Positions 25,481 to 35,835 of a stretch of DNA of 64,000 nt are shown here, one piece after another (position 1 is the stretch's first letter; each line of letters starts with the position of its first letter). Below the pieces are notes generated by a model. That model ran no database searches, was not told the origin of the DNA, and saw only the letters and a list, made by a program, of their open reading frames with translations. Both the position numbers and the translations under genes were made by a program. The DNA is from Amblyomma americanum (taxonomy: Eukaryota > Arthropoda > Arachnida > Ixodida > Ixodidae). The DNA lies in NCBI RefSeq assembly GCF_052857255.1, contig NC_135500.1, positions 160,405,189-160,469,188 on the forward strand, given 5' to 3'.

Positions 25481-27796
25481 TGCCACGTACTACCTATGAG
25501 CATAAATGCGCATGCACTGCTGCGTGTATCAAATGCGGATGTGACACGACGGCCGTATCACAGATGTTTCGCATGGGTTACGAGGAGAGTCCGGCCGCTG
25601 CTCAGTGGCGGTATCGACAGGATAAATTCAGTTTCTCAGTACGTAATTACCTGGCGTAGCCGAACTAAGCCACTGCCATTTTTTTTCGTTTCTCTGCACT
25701 TGCCGCTCGCTTGCTGCCGCCGCTGCGCCCAACTCTCCGCTTTAGAAGGTGCAGATTTTTTTCTTCGCCTGTCGTCAGGGGTAGCACTCCCGCTCGACTC
25801 GAGGAAAGCGCCTGAGTCTTCATTGCGGTGGTTATGCAGAGAGACATGCCGACATTTGCCGACAGGCACATATAGCCGACATGCCGACAGAGAAACATAT
25901 CGATATGCCAGCACTGGGCAGCTAATACCGGTGCCTAATGCCTGTGCGTTTCGACTGCACCGGCCCGCCGAGCAGCGCAGCAGTCTTAGCGGTGTCGGAG
26001 AGCGAAGTAAAAAAAAATAATTGTTTCTAGTATGCGGCTACTTCACGGCCAACAACAACGCATGTATATGCAGCGGAGGTGTGTTAAGGGTGCTGAAGTT
26101 AAAGGAACAGAAGACGCGGGAGGTTTCGATCACGCGGTGGCAACCTGAACCGTGCACTTCCGGTGAGCGCAGTGGCTGTGAAGCAGTGCTACAAAGGAGT
26201 CAGATGTGTCGACAGCCCAGAAATCACACCAGGGCAGAGTGATCTGGACAACCAGCTGCCATGCCCTCAGTGTATCAACAACTAAGCGTTGTTGTACAAG
26301 TTCGCACTTTGTGCATGCGATGTGGTGTATACAAGGACCGAGCATTGACTAGGTTGTGTGATGCGATTGAATGGCCGCGTTCAGTACCACCAAACTAGGC
26401 ACTCAGAGAAGAGATGAATTTCGCAGGAACGAAGGTTGTTCATGCCGTAACGTGTACAGCAGACCGAGAATGGGAGGACAATGGCGATGTCAGCGAACAC
26501 AGTATGCCCTAGTAAGAATGTTCCGGCTGGCTGCCCGGTCGAGGAAAAGCGTGCAAAGAAACGGTGTATGCAGTAGTGTGCTGATGAGAAAAGTGCACCA
26601 CCTTATTTTTCAAATGTTTAGAAACACACAACGACGCAGTAGGTACGGGAAGTTTCAACCCTGTTGTTTACTGCAATATGTATTAAGAATATAACCAAAT
26701 CGCAGTGTCTTTTACAATTTTTGGAATACAAGCATTCTGTGAAATAAGATAATAACTTTGCAAATATTATAGTTAGCGCGATGATTACAATGACAAACTG
26801 CAGCACGTTCCAAGAACGTCTTGTGTGTTCAAATATTTGATGGCGTTGCACTCTTTCGACCAATCTCGAGTCCTGTAACACCACCACTTTTTTGGCGACG
26901 CAATACTTCGGCGTCAACGAGCCACCTAATGCTTCGCATTAATAAACCTAGCGACCTTTGGAGAGTTCCTAGGTGTCAGCTGGCGTTTCGCTTTTCGTGT
27001 CTTGCGTATCTCCCGGCGAGTTGCTTTTCGCGTGGAGTTGGTTTTTTACCCTGCAGCCCGGTACACGAAACGCACTACCGACATCGACGACATAATGCGT
27101 CTGCGTTGGCCGGGTGCAGGATACAAAACACCTATACGCCAGCGAGTGCGCCATGCATTTTCATCAGCATAAAAATAAGCGAATAAGCCAGCCTACAAAG
27201 TAAACATTAGTTATATATTTCTCTCCGTATGCTTCGCTGTTCTACATGAAGCTTTTTAGGAGCATAGCTTGTTGTGTTCCCGTTACAAACAATGGTTTCT
27301 CACGAAGGTATTTTGTAACTTCTCCGAGTTCCTACTTGCCTTTATGAGCTTGCTGCAAACCTGGAATTTTTGTTCGATTAAGTACTCTTATTTGTCGGAC
27401 TGCCAGAAAGGCAGTAAAAAAATACATCAGGCCACTCAGCCTCAGGTCAAACATCAAGTTGTGGGTGACTATAGCTCTTTCACATATTCTGCAGAATTTG
27501 GCCGGAGCTGACTCGCCTACTCATCTTATCGCACACACTAGTGCCGGCCGGCGCTCATTAGGGTAGCAAGACGGCCCGTGAAGGCACGCCTTGTTATCGA
27601 CTAAAAAACCTCTGAGCAGAGCTGCTCACTGCCAAGACGATCATGGTGCGAGTAGAAGGGGTACAGGTACACGCTGGCAGCCGTGGCATGGAGGCCGCCC
27701 ATGTGCAGCCTTTGCGCACTCCACGGGTATGGAGCACTGCATATGACCTTTCCTCGCTTAACTGCCCTGCCAATAACTTGGACATCGAGCCATTCT

Positions 27797-27945
27797 GGCC
27801 GGGTGGCGGCACAGTGGTTAAGGCGCTCGGCTACTAAGCCAGACTACAGGGGTTGCAACCCGGCCGTGGCAGCCGCGTTTCAATGTCTCCGATTTTTGGC
27901 GTTTCAATGCAGGCGAAACGCAAAAAATCGAAGACAATTAAGCCC
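27797..27945 (+). mobile_element. Old tRNA-headed SINE fragment
   Basis: GGCCGGGTGGCGGCACAGTGG with box A (TGGCGGCACAGTGG-like), GGTTGCAACCCGG as a decayed box B, and GCAGCCGCGTTTC followed by CAATGCAGGCGAAACGC match the head and early body of the SINE family in this window. The middle is rearranged: the GCGTTTC and CGAAACGC pieces pair as an inverted repeat. The 3' core is missing. It lies inside the M13 intron, on the opposite strand to the gene. Confidence 0.65.
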
Positions 27946-27984
27946 CGCCTTAAGTGTAAGTCGCGATAGTGTTATTATGTCCTT

Positions 27985-28165
27985 TCAACGACCTGCGGAT
28001 CAGTTATTTCAACAATATTCTCGTATGCGCAAGGTGCGAGGTTCGATCCCCAATGCTGCTGCGTACCCACCGGCTTACCAATGAACACTGCTGTTCCCGT
28101 GGCGTATTGCTCTGCGTCTCTGAAATTATATGCTCAGAAAATGCGTCTTTTACTCTACGTAGTGT
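27985..28165 (+). mobile_element. Second tRNA-like SINE fragment, different body
   Basis: A good box B (GGTTCGATCCCC, about 28040-28051) follows a degenerate head, and the downstream body (GTACCCACCGGCTTACCA, TTCCCGTGGCGTATTGCTCTG) differs from types A and B. The layout, box B near base 60 then a unique body, is that of a tRNA-derived SINE of another family. No tail or target duplication was identified. Confidence 0.45.
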
Positions 28166-28619
28166 AAATCAATACACTGTTGTGTTATAGTGGTCCTTGA
28201 TAAACCTGCCCTTGCGCCAACAATTTTCATCATCACCATGTTCGTAAAGCAATAAAAAATGTGAAGGATTGCACGGCGCCTGGATAGGGCTGCTTACTGC
28301 ACACGGAGCAATCACTACTGCCAAGGTCACTAGGCACACACCAAATGCGGCTAATAACAAACGACCAGGATTGAGAATTTTGTTTCCGTTTAGCAAAGCC
28401 TTTTGGCATCCTACATAGAGCGACTACGGTTACCGGTAAGCAAAACATACAAGCACTCAAGCATCGTAGATGAACAGCTATTGATTTGCAAGCATGTCTC
28501 TCAGCTTATCTTTCTAAAGGCCTGCTGACAACGTGGAGAAAGAAATAGAAAATTGCGACGAATGAGATATGTTGTATAACGAGCATCAGCAAAATAAGTT
28601 AGCAACCAGGAGAGCTCAC

Positions 28620-30148
28620 CTGTAAAAGGACGCTGGCACTTCAAGGTACAGCCGTCTGCTCGTATGAAGAACAGGGCTCTCTTCACTAAAGTCGAGAGGC
28701 AGACCAAGTGAAGCACGATTTCTTCGGACTTTGAATTCAGATGAGAGTCCCAGAAGCAAATTTCGTCCAAAGTTTGCAGGCACTGCAACCGGTATTTCAC
28801 CGACCCTTATGTTCCTTGATGCCGTAGTAATGAGCGTGAGAGTAGAAGTTAACTTGCTGAGCTTCCGATCCGCTTCTTGGTCTTCGTTAGAGACAAGACT
28901 GGAGGCGGCTTCGAACGCCACCACATCACGAACGCTACTGAAACTCTTAACAATAACGAGCTGCTTCTCCGGCGTACCATACAAGTCCCAATAGGCGGTA
29001 TTCACTGTGTGTTGCAGTCGAGTCACGAATTTAAGACAGGCTGGCCGTAAATTCTGCTCGCTCATAATATCTGGTACATCTAAGTATGCTCTTGCGACGA
29101 TATGAGCCACAAGGTAGACTGCGCCGACTTCCCAGTTCTTCCTTTCGGTGATTTCCCGCGCGAAAACGGCAATCTGCTCAGCAGATCGAGATAAAATGTT
29201 GATAACACCGCCAGAATCGATCCACGGAAGCGTTCGTAGGGCTTCTGCAAAAGTTTCAGCGGGCCACAGTCGAGACATGTTGGCAGAAACGAACCGTTCT
29301 GTTTTAAGCGCATATGGGTAGAGCTCATGAAGACGCGTCGAAAACTTGCGAACATCCTCGAGTGTTGGCGGAGTGAAGCTAGCGCCCTGCTGGTAGTCGC
29401 TTCTGGTTTTGTTTCTGCTGTGGGCCGTCAGAGCTGCAGAAACGCACTCTGGGAAATTATAGGTGTTCCAGCTCAGGACGTCGTGATCAACCAGCAGCGT
29501 CGTCTCGTCTGAGCTCTTGTAGTCAATTGCTACCACTGAATGAATCCGGTACTTGAAGCTGGAAGTCAACAGAAAAGCTAGCAGATTCTTTGTGGTCAAG
29601 TGGGCGAGGAAGTGCTTTTCTTCATCTAAAAGAGCTGCGGCCATCTGGGCATAATAAAGGTGCACTTTTCGTCCTTTACTGTCGCGTTCCGGCTTGGCAA
29701 TTAGCGTGATCTCACAGCTGGAATACAGTTCACGAAGGAACATCACGGCCCCGCTTCTGGACAGCGCATCCGTAGCGGTTGTAGAAGTGTTCGCAGCCAT
29801 GGCGTCCTTATCGGTGATCACTGCTTCCAGGTGCCCTAGTAGCTTCCTGGACTGTTGCGTACCTTTGGTCATGGAGGCGGAACAGACGTAAGAGTAGAAG
29901 TCAGCGCACGGTTCCACTGAATAGTTTACGCTGGTGGCAAGGAAACGAGCCTCACTCGGGCAGCAGAAGGACTCTGGCAGCAGAAGGCGCTTTGGGCGGA
30001 CCCGCGACGGTGCCGGTAGCACCGCAAAGACCACGACCAGCGCTCCTATGAGGAACACGCCAGCGAAGGCCACCATCAAGGCACGCGCGACTATGCGCCG
30101 GGGTATGCGAACCAGGATTTGTTGAAGTGTATCTCCTGGGTCATCCAT
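28620..30148 (-). CDS. M13 (neprilysin-like) pseudoprotease, exon 1
   Basis: This exon encodes residues 1-509 plus two bases of codon 510 of a 675-residue protein. I chose the ATG at 30148 because it starts MDDPGD and is followed by a basic stretch and a 22-residue membrane anchor (residues 23-44), the type II layout of M13 enzymes. An upstream in-frame ATG at 30274 would add 42 unlike residues. After the anchor come FCCPSEA and VEPCADFYSYVCS (near residues 72-90), the cysteine-rich PCxDFYxYxC signature of the family ectodomain. Four N-glycosylation sequons are visible (NYS, NTS, NKT, NMS). The usual NAFY/NAYY substrate-binding segment is not recognisable; the corresponding region reads VLHTSRRLYLEVPASFY. 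The exon ends at a strong donor, CAG|GTGAGC, with GT at 28619-28618. Function: a membrane ectodomain, probably a binding or decoy protein, since catalytic residues are lost in exon 2. Relatives are neprilysin and endothelin-converting enzyme; ticks have many divergent members. Confidence 0.88.
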
Positions 30149-30912
30149 TCTCTTCCGAAAAAACCAGCGCAGGTCTACCAAAAAACAACAGGCCAGGTGG
30201 GTGAACGAGTGGCAGCACAGTGCTCGTAATAGAATGCGCGAGAGGAAGTGATGAAGAGGAAGATTCGTTAACATCTCTAAAATACCATGAGATAAGATAC
30301 TTGTGAATTTATGCAGACGGATCTTTTATTCACACCTTGCCGATTATTATGTTTCCAGGAATGGTTTGGTTAATGCGGATTAAACCACCAAAAGAGAACA
30401 GCCACGATCACTCCCCGACTGCCACGAATGTGATGAGATGACGACGAGGCCGATCTCCCACCAGTTGTATTGAACGCTTAGACATTGAGGGTACTTTTTT
30501 TCAGCACCAATCTTGGCGCGCGCACATGACGGCGCTACACAATATAAAGAGCGCCGTGGTAATGCTGTTCTGAAAGACGTGCATAGCGTCCCTCCGTGTG
30601 TGTGCCACTTGTGTCTGCGTCCGTGTCTTTTGCGCTGTTATATCAAATTGCATAGCAAGTTTGAAAGAAAATAGAAGCCAGTTTTGTGTGAATAACTATT
30701 TTTATTGTAATCTATTAAGTATATATGCCAGAAACCTGTACACAACGTACGAAATCCGCGTGACCATCTCATTCGTTTTATGTGGCGTTGACTACCGTAC
30801 GGCGTAAACAGAGACATGCAGACCTATTTGCGTCAGACGACTTAGATTTCAAGAGGCGGTAATCTGATATTATGAAACAGTTGGGGTTACCGTTGCGCTG
30901 CGGAGAGGCAAA
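30149..30912. other. 5' flank of the M13 gene
   Basis: This is upstream sequence of the minus-strand M13 gene. The minus strand has an ATAAAAG motif near 30327-30333 that could serve as a TATA-like element, but no start site is defined. On the plus strand a TATAAAG lies at 30544-30550 with no convincing exon after it. The frame continues open upstream of the chosen ATG to 30274, so some of this may be 5' untranslated exon. Confidence 0.3.
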
Positions 30913-31157
30913 AGTACCTAAGCCAATGATCAATTTTTATTGATTCTAACAGGAATAGTGAAGCTTCCTTAAAGAACCATCTTACAAGGCCTTCCGCATA
31001 GACAAGCTACAAAAATATACGAATATAATGAACAAGTACTTACGCCTATGATCAATTTTCATTGATTATAACAGGAATAGTGAGACTTCCTTAAAGAACC
31101 AGCTTACAAGGACTTCCGCATGGGCGAGCTACAAAAATACACGAATATAATAACGGA
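30913..31157. repeat. Two-copy tandem duplication, unit about 122 bp
   Basis: Copy 1 (30913-31034) and copy 2 (31035-31157) share AGTAC(C/T)TA(A/C)G, ATGATCAATTTT(T/C)ATTGATT, ACAGGAATAGTGA, CTTCCTTAAAGAACCA, CTTACAAGG, CTTCCGCAT, GCTACAAAAATA and ACGAATATAAT. They differ by about a dozen substitutions. No coding content. Confidence 0.9.
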
Positions 31158-31384
31158 CTAAGTGACAATGTGTCAATGCGTTCCATTCGTCATTTATTAT
31201 TAGTGATATGGCCGCATTTCTTACTTCGATCTTTGTTTTTTACATTGCACGAAATCTATCCTGTCCTGTTTCATACCTGTTCGCTACACTAACGAACAGA
31301 AAGGCGCTATAAGAAATTCAACAATTTATAAGGAATCCAAGGCTATCATACAATGTCATGCGACAAATTTGCATTAGTAATACT

Positions 31385-33920
31385 GTTGTCCATCTCGCTG
31401 GTGTGTTGAAGCGCCAAAAATTATCACGAGAGATCAATCTGCCCAAATATTCCAAATTTTTAATAATCTAATTTTTTTACGTATTGGGGATACATTATTC
31501 AGCAGGCCAAAATTAAATTTTGTTTTGTGAAATTGCTATTATTTGATGGGAAAAAAGTAAAGAAAGTAAACAACGTCGCGCAGAGTCAGCTTTTTCACGC
31601 AGAACACAATTTCTTGAATTTGCAATTAAGAAACAATCGAGATATGAAAGCGATAATGGAATTGACTTGCATGCTAAAAGATCAGGGGAGGAAGAATATG
31701 TCAACGTCATTCCCGCCATTATGAAGAGGTTACCGCTCACTACAAATAAATTCGAAAACGACAATTCTCAAATCAGGCTATTTTCGAGATTTTTTTTCCT
31801 CTGCAATTATGAAGCTCGTCTTCAAATTTGCGCAATATATAAGCATCGAGGTAATAAAAGAGTGCACTGAGATTCACTGTTATATAACAGAGAAAATTAC
31901 AAGAAATATTACCCTGAATCTGACGCTTTTGAATATTGTAGTGTTTTTCAAAAATCAAAGGAAAGAAAAAGCCATCCCCAAATTTATTGGAAACTCGTTG
32001 AGCCAAGTCTCTAGAAGGAGGCAGAAAAGAATACCGAAGATTATGTTGCTATATTTTGTTTCCTATAATGTTATTGAGGCGCAAACTTTAGCTTCCCGAG
32101 CATCGGCAAGAGTGCCTAAATGAAGGATCGGAAGCACTAAACGTACCCTCCACTGCTCTAAATTAACCCCAAAACCAAAAACTGACAACTTTTCGGTCAA
32201 AACGGTACATATGTAATAATATTTTTGTGGCCAAACGCCCCTCTGGGACGTAAGCAATATTCGGTGGTGCGGTCTTTACGAATGCGCTTAAATAAAAGCT
32301 TTGAATGCAATTTTCCTTATTCACAGTGCATCTATGAAGCCGTGCGTGTCCCCAGGCCCCCTCTATGTTGTTCCACCCCAGGAACGCCAAGGTTAAGTTC
32401 CTTTTCTTATTCGCGTTTGATTTAAAAATATATTTCGGTTTGTTTTTAAAGCCGCTGTTGAGTTATTTTGATTAGTTAGTCACGTTATATGCTGGATTGG
32501 TTATAGTAGCTATGCTGGAGAAGACATTTCCTCAACTGGTGCACAGTTCTTTTATGCTATCGCCTATCCCAGAGATTTCAAAATAGCAAATGAGGTCCTT
32601 CTTCATTAATTAAAGACAATGAAAGGCTAAAGTACGGATTGTAGATTTGTAAAACGCCTCTGGAAGCCCCATATTGTGACGTTTTAAAAAACGTTGGCTT
32701 TGAAATGGCGTTACACACTTCCATCTTCCTTTCTAGGGTGTATGTAGTACGCTTTTTTAATGACAGGTCACCTCATTGGTACATTGTGCAGTGAGAAAAC
32801 TACATTGATAGGATCTGTTTACATGCATACCTATAGGAGCACACACCCGCACTCGGTGACTACGGCGCCACTGAATCCTGCTTAGGTCCCAAATCGGTGT
32901 TTGTCCATAAAGAAGTGATTAAGCGCGCTTTCTTTTTATGAAAAATATCTCAGTCTAGGATTTTGGCGAAAATTGAGAGCAGTGGACGACACGTTTGCTG
33001 CTTCCGCCCCTTCATTTAGGCGCTCCTGCTGATGCTCGAGGAGCTACAAGTTTAAGTTCGGATAACATTGTTGAAAAAAAAAGTAAACATGTTCTTTCGT
33101 ATTTTTTTTCGCCTCCTTCTAGAGACATGTTTTAGGAGTTTAAAAAAATGCGAATGGCGTTTTTTTTTTCATTTGATTTTTCAGAAACATTACTATATTC
33201 GACAATGCCATGTTCAGAACAATATTTCTTATAGTTCCTTAGAACACCGACGCGTATCTATTCTAAAGAATTGAATCAGATACCCTATATATTGAAGAAG
33301 AAAACATATTAAAGTAGCCTGATTGATACTGTAAGTTTATTTCTTGAAATGCATAAAAAATACATGCAGACACTAATTAATCATAAAGAATGATTTTAGA
33401 ATTTTCTTTCTAGTGAGCGACAAGTCTCATTAATATGGCGAAAATGAGCTTGACTATCTTTCTCACCTGTACTTTAAGCTCGCAAAATAAATCCATCATG
33501 GCTTTTACATCTAGATTTTTACGTTCCCAAATTTGAGAAACTGCGCTATGCGCGAAAACGCTGAATCTGCCACGACATGGCTTTTTTTTTTCTCTACTGA
33601 TATATTGTCATTTTTACAAAACGAAATTCACCGAAGATCCCCAGGTGGTCGAAATTATTCCGGAGCCCTCCACCATGGCACCTCCTTCTTCCTTTCTTCT
33701 TTCACTCCCTCCCTTGTCCCTTCCCTTACGGCGCGGTTCAGGTGTCCAAAGATATATGAGACAGATACTGCGCTATTTCCTTTCCCCAAAAACCAATAAT
33801 TATTTATATTATTATTATTATTATTACTGAACAATATATGCGCAGTACATAAATAGTTCAAGAATATTAAAATTTAAAATATTTTGGCAGTTTGGTCTCC
33901 CGTAGAATCACTGAAGCGAG
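31385..33920. repeat. Large diverged inverted repeat (arms about 0.9 kb)
   Basis: The left arm (about 31385-32330) read on the minus strand matches the right arm (about 32780-33920, apart from a SINE at 33632-33830) read on the plus strand. Matching landmarks run in order over the whole arm: TGCTTA(C/G)GTCCCA...; GAGCAGTGGA; CTTCATTTAGGC(A/G)CTC; GCCTCCTTCTAGAGAC; CTTTGATTTTT-like; AATATTTCTT; AGTGAGCG; TAATGGCG; ACAAAAC(A/G)AAATT; and, beyond the SINE, a block ending TTTGG(G)CAG(A/T)TTG(A/G)TCTC. The spacer is roughly 0.45 kb. Divergence is substantial, with many small indels. Either two inverted copies of one old repeat or a foldback-type element. Confidence 0.75.
33632..33830 (+). mobile_element. 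SINE (type A), 5' truncated
   Basis: It begins within the core at AAGATCCCCAGGTGG, continues through CGGAGCCCTCCACCATGGCACC, CTTTCTTCTTTCACTCCCTCC, CGGTTCAGGTGTCC, GATATATGAGACAGATACTG and ends in an (ATT)n tail. The tRNA-like head and first part of the core are missing. It sits inside the right arm of the large inverted repeat; arm sequence resumes directly after the tail. Confidence 0.9.
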
Positions 33921-34887
33921 CAACCACGCCTCCACACACGCAGACACGTACAGTTTTCCAAAGAGTTTCCGGAATGCCGAAATCACAGAAATCCTGAAGG
34001 TTCCGCTACGTAGAGGCACAGCAGGCAATAAGAAGTGCATCGTGCTGTTCGCGAGGAAAGTACGGAGTTCATGCGTAAATTCCTGAATGCGTACTGAAAT
34101 AGCTCAGAAATTGAAGCTTGTTATTTCCTTGTTCTGAAAACTTTTGTGGGCACTTGTACACCAATTCAAAATAGGCTCCTGGGCAGGGATAATGCGGTGA
34201 TTTCATTCCTAATCAATTCTCACGTCATGGGTGCTAAAACTTACTTAATGTCGCTGCTTCAGTGTATCTCGGAGGTGTCGCTTGGCGCGCGATCTCTGAG
34301 GGCGGAATGAAATCGAAAGAAAAGATTCGATAAATTAAGTTTGAAATGCAATGACTGAGTCCCACCTCCAATGCACGCTTCCGATCTCGCTTGCGGCGCG
34401 CAAACACATTGAGAAGCTGCAGCCTCCGGCAACGCGCCGCATCCACCTGCCATTGCGCGCTCCCTCTGGGTGCAAGAGAGTGCGTACGCCGCGTAACAGA
34501 ATCGAAAGTACAGCTACTTCTAATTATGTCAGGGGTAATATTTTAATAGAAAGGGAGTGTAGAGAGTGGATGAAATTATACATGTTATCAGCTAGAGTAA
34601 ATTGATGAGAACAGACTGCCAACCACGAATGAGCCGTAGGCTCTGATAAAACGACTGGCCGCAAGATGATTGCATGCTGAACCAAGAAGCTTCGGCTTTC
34701 AGCATTATAGAGAGCGCCGGAAAGACGCGGAGTTCTGAATTGGGTTCCCTTAAACAGTGTTTCACTAGTGCATGCACTCTAGTGAAGAGGAGTCACCACG
34801 AATCAATCGAAATGTATTTGGCAGCTTTAGTGGCAGCTGAGTCATCCGACAGCTTTATACGCCCTATCTGGGCACGAGCGTCATTGT
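33921..34887. other. Mostly unannotated; 3' flank of the unknown membrane-protein gene
   Basis: A CpG-rich patch lies near 34375-34500 without a defined gene. On the minus strand an ATTAAA hexamer at 34547-34542, about 340 bases beyond the stop codon at 34888, could be the polyadenylation signal of the last exon of the unknown gene. Nothing else was recognised. Confidence 0.35.
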
Positions 34888-35253
34888 TCAGTCTCTCCGC
34901 TGGGGCATGGTGTCCGTCTTCGGGTACGGCAGCACGGCAGGCGGCGGGAATAAGAACCTGAACCCCGGAGGCGGCGGCGGTTCCAGTCCTGGCGGCAGCA
35001 CTATACCGGGCGAGGGTGCTGGCCCCGCTGGAGCGCCAGGCGGCCCACCAGCCGGACCAGCAGCCGGAGGCGTCGGCGTGGGTTTCCACACCCCGGACGT
35101 GCTCCCCCGCTTGGACTTGGGCGGTCCCGGCACGAACGGCTCTTCAAGGGACACCGTGTCGGCCTCGTAGCCCAGCTGCAGCGCCAATTCCCGCTTCTCG
35201 CGTTCGACGGCCACGCGGCTAGCGTAGTCCTTGATGCCTGCCAGCGCCACCAC
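34888..35253 (-). CDS. Last coding exon of an unknown multi-exon gene; proline-rich C-terminal tail
   Basis: Acceptor CATGCAAG ends at 35254; the exon starts VVALAGIKDYASRVAVE in phase 0 and ends with a stop at 34888, giving 121 residues. The first part looks like the end of a membrane segment running into a charged cytosolic stretch (VEREKRELALQLGYEAD). Then comes a low-complexity tail rich in Pro, Gly and Ala (PPGAPAGPAPSP, EPPPPPGF) ending PQRRD. The exon is strongly GC-rich with high GC3, unlike flanking DNA. It is phase-compatible with exons at 40687-40737 and 44411-44497 on the same strand. The family is not recognised; a proline-rich tail could bind WW or SH3 domains, but that is only a possibility. 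The plus-strand frame over the same bases is a shadow. Confidence 0.65.
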   Translation of the reverse strand: MVALAGIKDYASRVAVEREKRELALQLGYEADTVSLEEPFVPGPPKSKRGSTSGVWKPTPTPPAAGPAGGPPGAPAGPAPSPGIVLPPGLEPPPPPGFRFLFPPPAVLPYPKTDTMPQRRD

Positions 35254-35692
35254 CTTGCATGAGAACGCATAAAATAACAATTACAAGGTTAAGATAAGAA
35301 TGCGCTTGTAGTGACAAGAAATTAGATAGGCGTACCAAACATCACTTCGTAATACTGGTTGCATACAATGGCAGCATGCACAGGCACCACCTAGATTTTT
35401 CAAGTAGCAATTTTTCCATTGCTGTTTTTGTAAAGTGAGCAAAGCTTGCAGGTTACTTGACATCAAGCGTATTAGTGCATTTTAGTAGCGCGGCATAGAA
35501 CGCTATTAATTTGGAAAGCCGTTAAACCCTTCTTGGGACTGCCCATTCTTGCGGACGTGCCCTGAAATTGTTAAATTCCAGGTATAAGAGACGCAATGAC
35601 CTTTATTTTGGACACAATAAAATTTAGTGTGAAGTGAAAAATCGTTCATAGAGTCTCCTCAGAACAGACGCGAGAAACAGCCTTTCAAATAA

Positions 35693-35835
35693 TTCACCCT
35701 GTAAGAGCCGAGCACCAGACCGGGAAAACTGTGCACCGAATAGAAAACCATTGGGTGCCTGTCACGACTGGAGGTCGAACCGAGAACTTACTCATTGTGA
35801 GTCGGATACTTTAACATAAGGCCCCCGCTCCGATC
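35693..35835 (-). mobile_element. tRNA-like SINE fragment (another family)
   Basis: On the minus strand AAAGTATCCGACTCACAATGAG is followed by a good box B (CGGTTCGACCTCC) and a body with GTCGTGACAGGCACCCAA, GGTTTTCTATTCGGTGCAC and CCCGGTCTGGTGCTCGGCTC. The head resembles a tRNA with a degenerate box A. The body is unrelated to types A and B. An in-SINE GTAAGT is an accidental donor-like site. Confidence 0.5.

Larger units (their letters stand above)
24316..28619 (-). other. Intron of the M13 gene (4304 bp)
   Basis: The interval is bounded by GTGAGC at 28619 and a CAG acceptor at 24316 on the minus strand. The two exons fit in phase without an extra exon, and I searched the minus strand for HExxH-coding sequence (RTG, six bases, YTCRTG on the plus strand) without finding one. 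The intron holds two SINE fragments (27797-27945 and 27985-28165) and a CpG-rich stretch near 25.0-25.5 kb. The plus-strand frame of 174 codons at 25496-26020 has no family resemblance. Confidence 0.75.

Noticed and set aside
25496..26020. 174-codon plus-strand frame in the M13 intron
   Set aside because: No recognisable domain; a CpG-rich stretch with few stop codons explains the length. A GCCGACAT-type minirepeat at 25845-25890 contributes.
28169..28460. Additional M13 or membrane-protein exon on the minus strand (frames with a GRLLLAAFGVCLVTLAVVIA segment)
   Set aside because: The hydrophobic stretch is tempting, but there is no suitable acceptor/donor pair, and the flanking M13 exons already join in phase without it.
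30149..30274. Upstream in-frame ATG at 30274 as start of the M13 protein
   Set aside because: It would add 42 residues including a second Cys/His-rich hydrophobic stretch before the normal type II anchor; the ATG at 30148 gives the typical layout of the family.
34907..35170. Glycine-rich 87-codon plus-strand frame
   Set aside because: It is the complement of the proline-rich last exon on the minus strand, which has an acceptor and a natural stop.
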